DNA from: RGUW01 sp040399325 | GTDB lineage: Bacteria > Cyanobacteriota > Cyanobacteriia > PCC-6307 > Cyanobiaceae | Direction: 5' to 3' | NCBI GenBank assembly: GCA_040399325.1 | Contig: JBBASJ010000053.1 | Span: 1-14,170, forward strand | Length of the DNA: 14,170 nucleotides | Shown: in pieces, positions 1-7,772 of the stretch | Position numbering within the stretch: position 1 is the stretch's first letter | Layout: each line of letters begins with the position of its first letter | Notes under the pieces: model-generated | The model's database searches: none | What the model was told of the DNA's origin: nothing | Seen by the model: only the letters and a program-made list of their open reading frames with translations | Translations under genes and position numbers: made by a program

Positions 1-5
1 GCAGC

Positions 6-24
6 GCTGATCACAGCGATCAGC
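6..24. repeat. Perfect 7-bp inverted repeat at the left edge
   Basis: The arms GCTGATC and GATCAGC flank a 5-base spacer (ACAGC). No T-run follows on the plus strand, so it is not a textbook terminator for that strand. It could be the end of an upstream transcript or an operator of psbA. The dyad is directly visible; any role is inference. Confidence 0.4.
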
Positions 25-44
25 AGAGCTCATGGGTCCGAGGC

Positions 45-59
45 CGGCGGCGCCCGCCG
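45..59. repeat. GC-rich 6-bp hairpin upstream of psbA
   Basis: CGGCGG and CCGCCG flank CGC, giving a 6-bp stem with a 3-base loop. It is made only of G and C, has no T-tract, and lies about 85 bases before the psbA start. With GC this high, such short dyads also arise by chance. Confidence 0.3.
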
Positions 60-142
60 AATGCGCAATCTTCCGTTACAGTCCTTCACGACGGTTCACC
101 GTCTCTCGGGATTCCGTCCTTCTTACCTCTTTTTCCGTTCTC
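60..142 (+). promoter_or_regulatory. psbA promoter and leader region
   Basis: This stretch must hold the psbA transcription start, because the coding start at 143 is fixed by the conserved D1 N-terminus. No good consensus promoter is visible; TACAGT at 77-82 is only a weak -10 candidate. The last 40 or so bases are very pyrimidine-rich (CTCTTTTTCCGTTCTC just before ATG). There is no Shine-Dalgarno sequence, so initiation probably relies on an unstructured leader or on S1-type binding. This is inference from position and composition. Confidence 0.4.
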
Positions 143-1222
143 ATGACCACCACTCTCCAGCAGCGCTCCGGCGCCAACAGCTGGCAGCAGTTCTGCGAGT
201 GGGTCACCTCCACCAACAACCGCCTCTATGTGGGCTGGTTCGGTGTGCTGATGATCCCCACCCTTCTGGCTGCCACCATCTGCTTCATCGTGGCGTTCAT
301 CGCCGCTCCCCCCGTCGACATCGACGGCATCCGTGAGCCCGTTGCCGGCTCCCTGATGTATGGCAACAACATCATCTCTGGTGCTGTTGTTCCCTCCAGC
401 AACGCCATCGGCCTGCACTTCTACCCCATCTGGGAAGCCGCCAGCCTCGACGAGTGGCTGTACAACGGCGGTCCTTTCCAGCTGGTGATCTTCCACTTCC
501 TCATCGGCATCTACGCCTACATGGGACGCGAGTGGGAACTCTCCTACCGTCTGGGCATGCGCCCCTGGATCTGCGTGGCCTACAGCGCCCCTGTGGCAGC
601 TGCCTCGGCCGTGTTCCTGGTCTACCCCTTCGGTCAGGGTTCCTTCTCGGACGCCATGCCCCTCGGCATCAGCGGCACCTTCAACTACATGCTGGTGTTC
701 CAGGCTGAGCACAACATCCTGATGCACCCCTTCCACATGCTGGGTGTGGCCGGTGTGTTCGGCGGCAGCCTGTTCTCCGCCATGCACGGTTCGCTGGTGA
801 CCTCCTCGCTGGTCCGTGAGACCACCGAGAGCGAGAGCCAGAACTATGGCTACAAGTTCGGCCAAGAGGAAGAGACCTACAACATCGTGGCTGCCCACGG
901 TTACTTCGGTCGCCTGATCTTCCAATACGCCTCCTTCAACAACAGCCGCAGCCTGCACTTCTTCCTGGCTGCCTGGCCCGTGATCGGCATCTGGTTCACC
1001 GCCCTGGGCGTGAGCACGATGGCCTTCAACCTGAACGGTTTCAACTTCAACCAGTCGATCCTCGATGGCCAAGGCCGCGTGGTGAACACCTGGGCAGACG
1101 TGCTGAACCGCGCTGGTCTGGGCATGGAAGTGATGCACGAGCGCAATGCCCACAACTTCCCCCTGGACCTGGCAGCTGCCGGCACCAGCGAAGTGGCACT
1201 GACTGCACCTGCAATCGGTTGA
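143..1222 (+). CDS. psbA: Photosystem II reaction centre protein D1, Glu130 (high-light) form
   Basis: D1 is the thylakoid membrane reaction-centre subunit that, with D2, binds P680, pheophytin, QB and the Mn4CaO5 cluster. The reading frame is open upstream to 32, but the conserved N-terminus MTTTLQQRSGAN fixes the start at 143, giving 359 residues. The key residues fall at their usual numbers: Tyr161 (YZ), Asp170, Glu189, His190, His198 (P680), His215 and His272 (non-haem iron), Ser264 (QB), His332, Glu333, His337, Asp342 and Ala344. The C-terminal extension after Ala344 is 15 residues and would be removed by CtpA. Residue 130 is Glu, the variant linked in Synechococcus to the high-light D1:2 form, whereas D1:1 has Gln. 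Two hairpins follow the gene. ftsH and psbO in the same window also belong to PSII function. Confidence 0.99.
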   Translation: MTTTLQQRSGANSWQQFCEWVTSTNNRLYVGWFGVLMIPTLLAATICFIVAFIAAPPVDIDGIREPVAGSLMYGNNIISGAVVPSSNAIGLHFYPIWEAASLDEWLYNGGPFQLVIFHFLIGIYAYMGREWELSYRLGMRPWICVAYSAPVAAASAVFLVYPFGQGSFSDAMPLGISGTFNYMLVFQAEHNILMHPFHMLGVAGVFGGSLFSAMHGSLVTSSLVRETTESESQNYGYKFGQEEETYNIVAAHGYFGRLIFQYASFNNSRSLHFFLAAWPVIGIWFTALGVSTMAFNLNGFNFNQSILDGQGRVVNTWADVLNRAGLGMEVMHERNAHNFPLDLAAAGTSEVALTAPAIG

Positions 1223-1267
1223 TCGCCTGGCCTGGGCTGAGACCGATCTGGTCTTGGCCCGGCACCT

Positions 1268-1291
1268 GAACCCAGCCATAACGCTGGGTTC
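1268..1291 (+). terminator. First hairpin of a tandem pair after psbA
   Basis: GAACCCAGC and GCTGGGTTC form a 9-bp perfect stem around the loop CATAAC. It lies 45 bases after the psbA stop and has no T-run. It may stabilise the 3' end of the abundant psbA mRNA rather than terminate transcription; that role is inferred. Confidence 0.5.
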
Positions 1292-1308
1292 GACCTACGG
1301 AATCCCTG

Positions 1309-1337
1309 AAACCCCCTGCTCCGCCAGGGGGTTTTTT
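1309..1337 (+). terminator. Rho-independent terminator of psbA
   Basis: AAACCCCCTG pairs with CAGGGGGTTT around the loop CTCCGC, and the T-tract runs through 1332-1337. This is a classic intrinsic terminator. It ends psbA transcription before the convergent nth gene. Confidence 0.88.
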
Positions 1338-1410
1338 GATGTCTGATGGCCCGAGCACAACAGATCCTCCTCGGATCGACGACGCGCGACCGGAAAGGGG
1401 TGAAACGCCC

Positions 1411-1431
1411 TGTCGAGACAGTGTCGAGACA
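1411..1431. repeat. Two copies of TGTCGAGACA one base apart
   Basis: TGTCGAGACA occurs at 1411-1420 and again at 1422-1431. Each copy is itself an imperfect dyad (TGTC-GA-GACA). The 11-base period places both on the same DNA face. They lie in the 239-base gene-free stretch between psbA and nth, which otherwise holds only the two psbA hairpins. A protein-binding site is possible but unproven. Confidence 0.6.
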
Positions 1432-1461
1432 AGCCGACAAAACCATTGGGCATCTTTCCCG

Positions 1462-2115
1462 TCAGGGTTTGCGGTGCACCAGGGGACGGCGACGTGAGGG
1501 ATACAGCTCACGACACAGGGGACAGACCGTGCCATCGCAGCCGCGGGCGGTGCAGAACTCGCGGCCATAAAAAATGATCTGCAGGTGCAGCTTGTTCCAT
1601 GCGTTCCGCGGGAACAGCCGTTTGAGGTCGTGCTCGGTCTGCTCGACGTTGATGCCGCTGCTGAGACCCCAGCGCTGGGCCAGGCGATGGATGTGGGTGT
1701 CAACAGGAAAGGCCGGCACGCCGAACGCCTGGGCCATGACGACGCTGGCGGTCTTGTGGCCCACGCCCGGTAAAGCCTCAAGCCCTTCAAAGCTGCTGGG
1801 CACGGCGCCGCCATGGCGTTCGAGCAACAATTCAGACAGTCGTCTGACGTTGCGGGCTTTGGTGCGTGCCAGCCCGAGCTGGCGAATGTGAGCCAGGATC
1901 GTCTCCTCGCTCAGGGCTGCCATGGCAGCCGGCGTTGGCCCCGCGGCAAACAAAGCCGGCGTCACCTCATTGACCTTTTTGTCGGTGCACTGGGCGCTCA
2001 GCAGCACGGCGATCAGCAGCGTGAAGGCATCGCTGTGGTCGAGGGGCACCGGTGTTTCGGGGTAGTGCTGCTCAAGCCGCTGCATGATCAGGGCGGCCCG
2101 CTCCTGTTTCCTCAA
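1462..2115 (-). CDS. nth: Endonuclease III (DNA glycosylase/AP lyase)
   Basis: It removes oxidised pyrimidines and nicks the resulting abasic site in base-excision repair. The helix-hairpin-helix LPGVGHKTA (residues 115-123) carries catalytic Lys121, and VDTHIHR carries catalytic Asp139. LLSAQCTDKKVNEVTP near residue 40 is the conserved N-terminal motif. I chose the TTG at 2115 (MRKQERAALI), which matches the family N-terminus at 217 residues. An upstream TTG at 2169 would add 18 unlikely residues and leave almost no room before divergent aroC (59 bases with the chosen start). The C-terminal iron-sulfur region is odd. Its cysteines 188, 193, 198 and 201 have spacing C-x4-C-x4-C-x2-C, not the canonical C-x6-C-x2-C-x5-C. 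Family assignment is secure; the exact start is less so. Confidence 0.95.
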   Translation of the reverse strand: MRKQERAALIMQRLEQHYPETPVPLDHSDAFTLLIAVLLSAQCTDKKVNEVTPALFAAGPTPAAMAALSEETILAHIRQLGLARTKARNVRRLSELLLERHGGAVPSSFEGLEALPGVGHKTASVVMAQAFGVPAFPVDTHIHRLAQRWGLSSGINVEQTEHDLKRLFPRNAWNKLHLQIIFYGREFCTARGCDGTVCPLCRELYPSRRRPLVHRKP

Positions 2116-2174
2116 GGCGCTGAAACGCTGCGATCTGGGCCCAGTTTGTAGGCTCAGACCAGCGCACAACGCCC

Positions 2175-3260
2175 ATGGGCAGCAGCTTCGGCCAGCTTTT
2201 TCGCATCAGCACCTTCGGCGAATCCCACGGTGGCGGGGTCGGCGTGATCGTCGATGGCTGCCCCCCACGGCTGCAGCTCGATCTGGCGGCGATCCAGCAA
2301 GAGCTCGACCGGAGAAAACCCGGCCAGAGCAGGATCACCACACCGCGAAAGGAAGACGACCAGGTCGAAATCCTCAGTGGTCTGCTCGATGGCGTCACCC
2401 TCGGCACCCCGATTGCCATGGTGGTGCGTAACAAGGACCAGCGTCCCGGCGACTACAAGGAGATGCAGGTCGCCTTTCGGCCCTCCCATGCCGATGCGAC
2501 CTACCAGGTCAAATACGGCATTCAGGCCCGCAGCGGGGGGGGGCGCGCTTCGGCCCGCGAGACGATCGGGCGGGTTGCGGCCGGTGCCATCGCCCGTCAG
2601 CTGCTGGCCAAGGCCCACGGCACCGAGGTGATCGCCTGGGTCAGGCGGATTCACACGATCGAGGCGCTGGTTGACCCAGAAACGGTGACGATGGATGCCG
2701 TCGAGGCCACCATCGTGCGCTGCCCAGACCCGGTGGTGGCCGAGCAGATGATCGCGCGCATTGAAGCCATTGGCCGCGACGGCGACTCCTGCGGCGGCGT
2801 GATCGAGTGTGTGGTGCGCAACCCGCCTGTGGGGCTGGGTTCACCGGTGTTCGACAAGCTGGAAGCCGACCTGGCCAAAGCCGTGCTGTCGCTGCCGGCG
2901 ACCAAGGGCTTCGAGATCGGCTCAGGCTTTGCCGGCACCCTGCTCAAGGGCAGCGAGCACAACGATGCCTTTGTGCCCACCGCCGACGGCAGCCTTCACA
3001 CCGTCACCAACAACTCGGGCGGCATCCAGGGCGGCATCAGCAACGGCGAGCCGATCGTGATCCGGGTGGCGTTCAAACCCACCGCCACGATCCGCAAGGC
3101 CCAGCAAACAATCGACGCCTCTGGCGCCGCCACCACCCTGGAAGCCAAAGGTCGGCACGACCCCTGCGTATTGCCACGGGCCGTGCCGATGGTGGAGGCG
3201 ATGGTGGCCCTGGTGCTGGCCGATCATCTGCTGCTGCACCAGGGCCAGTGCAGCCCCTAG
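2175..3260 (+). CDS. aroC: Chorismate synthase
   Basis: It converts 5-enolpyruvylshikimate-3-phosphate to chorismate using reduced FMN, the last step of the shikimate pathway. This feeds aromatic amino acids, quinones and folate. All three family signatures are present: GESHGGGVGVIVDGCP (residues 15-30), RSGGGRASARET (119-130) and GRHDPCVLPRAVPMVEAM (about 326-343). Its 361 residues fit the family. It starts at ATG in a 59-base divergent gap with nth and shows no clear Shine-Dalgarno sequence. Its stop TAG shares the tetranucleotide CTAG with the stop of the convergent gene at 3257-3913. Confidence 0.98.
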   Translation: MGSSFGQLFRISTFGESHGGGVGVIVDGCPPRLQLDLAAIQQELDRRKPGQSRITTPRKEDDQVEILSGLLDGVTLGTPIAMVVRNKDQRPGDYKEMQVAFRPSHADATYQVKYGIQARSGGGRASARETIGRVAAGAIARQLLAKAHGTEVIAWVRRIHTIEALVDPETVTMDAVEATIVRCPDPVVAEQMIARIEAIGRDGDSCGGVIECVVRNPPVGLGSPVFDKLEADLAKAVLSLPATKGFEIGSGFAGTLLKGSEHNDAFVPTADGSLHTVTNNSGGIQGGISNGEPIVIRVAFKPTATIRKAQQTIDASGAATTLEAKGRHDPCVLPRAVPMVEAMVALVLADHLLLHQGQCSP

Positions 3261-3913
3261 ACGGCGACCGGTTTGCCGGCACCATTGCTGCTGGCAGCTA
3301 CCGGTGCCGCTGCGCCGCCCAGGCGGCTGACCGCTTTGGCCATGCGCCGGGCAACCGACGACGACGCTGACCTGGTCGAGACACTGGTCGAGGTCGCCGA
3401 CTTGGTCAGTGGCTTGCGCGCCGCAGGTTTGCGCGCTGCAGGCTTGCGGGTTGCCGATTTGGGTGATGCCGATTTGGGCGTCGTCGCCTTGGCGGCGGCT
3501 GGGGCAGCAGGGGCCGAACGGGCTGGGGCCGTTGCCTTGCGCTTGCGTGCAGCAGGCTTGGCAGCGTCTTTGGCTGCCGGTTTTGCCGCTGCACGGCGGG
3601 TGGTCGTCTTGGCCGTGGCGCGCGGCGTGCGGGTGCGATGGCTCAGCACCAGGGCCCACTCCTCATCGCTGAGGTTCGCGGGCTTGGCTCCGTGGGCGTC
3701 GGCGACCTTGGCGGCCTTCTCGATGTCGGAGACGAGGTTTTTCCATGAGGTGGCAAAACGCTTGTCCGACTGCGACTTGGCACCGCTTTCAACCAGGGTC
3801 TCGATCACCCCGGCGGCAGAGACCTTCTTGCGGCGGCGATTGAAAATTTCCTTCTGAAGCTGGGCGATCAGAGCATCAGCACGATCGCTGAGCTTGACGG
3901 TGAGTTGAGACAT
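3257..3913 (-). CDS. Putative nucleoid-associated protein: RHH-like N-terminus, histone H1-like tail
   Basis: I do not recognise a named family; the description comes from the sequence. The product has 218 residues from ATG at 3913 (MSQLTVKLSDRADALIAQLQ). Residues 3-46 resemble a ribbon-helix-helix fold: a short strand (QLTVKLS), a helix (DRADALIAQLQKEIF), a basic turn NRRRKK and a second helix (AAGVIETLVESGAK). Residues 50-92 look helical and contain SDEEWALVL. From about residue 93 the protein is low-complexity Ala, Lys, Arg, Pro, Ser and Thr, with pentad repeats at 145-169 (TPKSA, SPKSA, TRKPA, ARKPA, ARKPL). Such tails resemble histone H1 and AlgP-type bacterial proteins that bind DNA without sequence preference. 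The ORF is open upstream to 3946, but the Met at 3913 suits the domain better. It sits 76 bases downstream of eda and converges on aroC. DNA or RNA binding is inferred. Confidence 0.82.
   Translation of the reverse strand: MSQLTVKLSDRADALIAQLQKEIFNRRRKKVSAAGVIETLVESGAKSQSDKRFATSWKNLVSDIEKAAKVADAHGAKPANLSDEEWALVLSHRTRTPRATAKTTTRRAAAKPAAKDAAKPAARKRKATAPARSAPAAPAAAKATTPKSASPKSATRKPAARKPAARKPLTKSATSTSVSTRSASSSVARRMAKAVSRLGGAAAPVAASSNGAGKPVAV
3411..3485 (-). repeat. 15-bp tandem repeat encoding Lys/Arg-Pro-Ala pentads
   Basis: Five units of 15 bases run in register: ggcttgcgcgccgca, ggtttgcgcgctgca, ggcttgcgggttgcc, gatttgggtgatgcc and gatttgggcgtcgtc. They encode the pentads at residues 145-169 of the H1-like tail. 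The first two units are nearly identical and the others are more diverged, suggesting repeated slippage. Length may vary between strains. Confidence 0.75.
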
Positions 3914-3989
3914 AGGGGAGAAACACCTCTGTCTCATGAATAGCACTAGAGACTCCCAATGGCGATCTCAGGGTGCCGTGATGGCTCGC

Positions 3990-4602
3990 TCAGGGGTGGT
4001 GATCAGCCAGCCATTGCTCCAGGCGAGACCAGGCCTGATCGCCCACCAGAGACGCGCCAAGCGCCACCGCATCGACGCCGGCAGCGAGCCATTCGTCCAC
4101 GTCGTCGGCGGCCAGACCACCGGCTGCAATGCAGAAGGGCAATGCACCCAGGGGTGCGTGCAAGCGCTGCCAGTAGCCGCTGCCAACGGCTGAGGCCGGA
4201 AACAACTTGACCATCGAACATCCGAGCCGGCGCGCATGATGCACCTCGCTGGGGGTCAGCACGCCCGGGACCAACGTGATGCCGAGACGAGCCGCCTGCT
4301 CCAGCAGATCCGGGTCAAGAACCGGCGACACCGCAAACGACAAACCGGACTCAGCCACCGCCCGCAACGCCTGCGACGACACGATCGAAGCTGCGCCGAA
4401 CCACACGCCCGGGAACCGCTCGATCAGAGCTGAGCACTGAGCGGGCCAATGCCGATGGTCGCTCCAGGCGATCTCCACGTGCCGGACCCCGATGGCGACC
4501 AGTCGCGCAAGGGCCGCGCTGAGAGCGAGTGGCTCAACAGCACGAAGCACCACCAGCAGGGGCTGGCGGCGCAACGAGGCGATCAGCGATGGAGACGGGA
4601 TG

Positions 4603-4619
<17 letters not shown>
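3990..4619 (-). CDS. eda: KDPG / 4-hydroxy-2-oxoglutarate aldolase family protein
   Basis: This class I aldolase family cleaves 2-keto-3-deoxy-6-phosphogluconate (Entner-Doudoroff) and related 2-oxo acids. The Schiff-base lysine is Lys138 in GCSMVKLFPASAVG. The catalytic glutamate is Glu49 in VRHVEIAW, and VSPVLDPDLL corresponds to the Pro94 region of E. coli Eda. At 209 residues the length is normal. The residue four after the Glu is Ser instead of the Arg of E. coli (Arg49), so substrate preference may differ. The start is TTG at 4619, since no ATG or GTG is available upstream of the conserved core; a second TTG at codon 16 is possible. With TTG 4619 the gene overlaps the end of ftsH by 17 bases, suggesting translational coupling. 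No edd is in the window. Confidence 0.93.
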
Positions 4620-6447
<1,828 letters not shown>

Positions 6448-6505
6448 GGCAGGGAGGGGCGAGGGGAAGGTGAAGGAATGTTAACCGGGCTGCTCATCGT
6501 GGCGC

Positions 6506-7672
6506 TCATCCCGCGGCCCGCAGCACTTCAACCACACTACGGAAGGCGAACCACTCCGGAATCTCCTCGCCACCACGCAACATCTGGCGGAACTGGGTGC
6601 CGCTCAGCTTCCTGACGTGGAGCCCGCGGGCCTCGGCATGCTCTGCCGTGACGTAGCCCTCCTCCTCGGTGTAGACGAGATTGAGTGAGGGCACCGTCTC
6701 CATGCCCAGTTCGGGTGCCCGATCGCGGGCAAAGTCCTGAGCGTCGTAGGGACCGTAGAAGTCATCGCCCGTGAGCGAGCTTTTGCAACCGGCCATGTCG
6801 CGGCCGATGATGAAGTGGGTGCAGCCGTAGTTCTTGCGGATGATCATGTGCTGCAGGGCCTCGCGGGGGCCGGCCATGTGCATCGAATAGGGCAGGTAGG
6901 CCCAGCGGATGCGGGGGTTGTTCACCTCGGCAGCGAGCCGTTCGTAGGTCTGGAAGCGCACCTCGCCGGCGATGTCGTCGTCCTGGGTGGGGCCGCAGGT
7001 GGGGTGCACCAGCACCACACCGCCCCTGCTGACGTTGGTGGCGTCGAGCGCACGGGTGAACAGCTCATAGTGGGCCCGGTGGATCGGGTTGCGGCACTGG
7101 AAGGCCACCACGTCTTCACCAACGGGCAGGGTCGCGCGCACCTCAGCCGGGGTCTTGCAGGGGAAGACGCGGCGCGGCAGCTCCAGTCCCTGCAGCTGCC
7201 CCCCCAGGTAGTAACGACCGCGCTCGGTGGCGATCATGCGCACGGCGGGGTGCTCGAGCGAGGTGGTGCCGTAGCAGCCCTTGGCTTCGGTGACCTTGTC
7301 GGGCTCCCAGCGGCTTTCGACGGTGAGCACCGCCAGCTCCTGGCCCTGGTAGGTGAGCAGCAGGCGCTCGCCAACGGCAATGGAGGCGTCATCGGTGTCA
7401 AACACGATCGGCAGCCCGAACAGCAGGCCGCTGGTGGTGCGATGGCCCACCACGACCGCGTCGTAGTCCGCCTGGTGCATGAAGCCGCGCAGGGGCGAAA
7501 AACCACCCACCACCAGAAGCTCGATGTCACAGGCATTGCGGTCGCTGCAGGCGACCACCCGATCGACGCCCTGGCGCAGGGCCTCGCGCTGGTCGGCAGG
7601 CACCATCAGATCGACCAGGGCGCCGCCGTGCGGTTGGATCAGACCGGCGGGGCTGCTCACAGAGGCGGTCAT
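6506..7672 (-). CDS. sat: ATP sulfurylase (sulfate adenylyltransferase)
   Basis: It makes adenosine 5'-phosphosulfate and pyrophosphate from ATP and sulfate, the first step of sulfate assimilation. The active-site motif FQCRNPIHRAHYE (191-203) is the family QxRNPxHxxH signature. Further conserved stretches are VHPTCGPTQDDDI (222-234) and HMIIRKNYGCTHFIIGRDMA (275-294). The frame is open to 7900, but the ATG at 7672 (MTASVSSPAG) gives 388 residues, the usual length of the homo-oligomeric bacterial and cyanobacterial enzyme. The longer version would run through the psbO terminator. No Shine-Dalgarno sequence is visible. It is followed after 58 bases by ftsH on the same strand. Confidence 0.98.
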   Translation of the reverse strand: MTASVSSPAGLIQPHGGALVDLMVPADQREALRQGVDRVVACSDRNACDIELLVVGGFSPLRGFMHQADYDAVVVGHRTTSGLLFGLPIVFDTDDASIAVGERLLLTYQGQELAVLTVESRWEPDKVTEAKGCYGTTSLEHPAVRMIATERGRYYLGGQLQGLELPRRVFPCKTPAEVRATLPVGEDVVAFQCRNPIHRAHYELFTRALDATNVSRGGVVLVHPTCGPTQDDDIAGEVRFQTYERLAAEVNNPRIRWAYLPYSMHMAGPREALQHMIIRKNYGCTHFIIGRDMAGCKSSLTGDDFYGPYDAQDFARDRAPELGMETVPSLNLVYTEEEGYVTAEHAEARGLHVRKLSGTQFRQMLRGGEEIPEWFAFRSVVEVLRAAG

Positions 7673-7723
7673 CGGTTTGGAGGCGGCAGAGTGGGGGGAT
7701 TCTCCCAGAGGGCATGCACCCAC

Positions 7724-7745
7724 AAAAAAGGGGGCCGTGGCCCCC
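7724..7745 (-). terminator. Rho-independent terminator of psbO
   Basis: Read on the minus strand, GGGGGC-CACG-GCCCCC forms a 6-bp all-GC stem followed by six T residues (AAAAAA at 7724-7729 on the plus strand). It lies 27 bases after the psbO stop and before the sat start. This separates psbO from the sat-ftsH-eda unit. Confidence 0.88.
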
Positions 7746-7772
7746 TGGTGCAGTGGTGTGAGGCCGGGGCGA

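Noticed and set aside
32..142. N-terminal extension of D1 by 37 residues from ATG at 32
   Set aside because: D1 N-terminus MTTTLQQ is highly conserved and starts at 143; the extension lies over the expected promoter and leader.
86..1279. Long antisense ORF of 397 codons across psbA
   Set aside because: It is a shadow of the conserved psbA frame in GC-rich DNA; the His/Val/Gly-rich product resembles no protein.
3273..3857. Leu/Ala/Val-rich plus-strand ORF opposite the H1-like gene
   Set aside because: Its repeats are the complement of the Lys/Pro/Ala tail codons; the minus frame has a structured N-terminal domain and a sensible start.
3931..3953. GTCTC/GAGAC inverted repeat upstream of the H1-like gene
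   Set aside because: Only five base pairs with a 13-base spacer; expected by chance.
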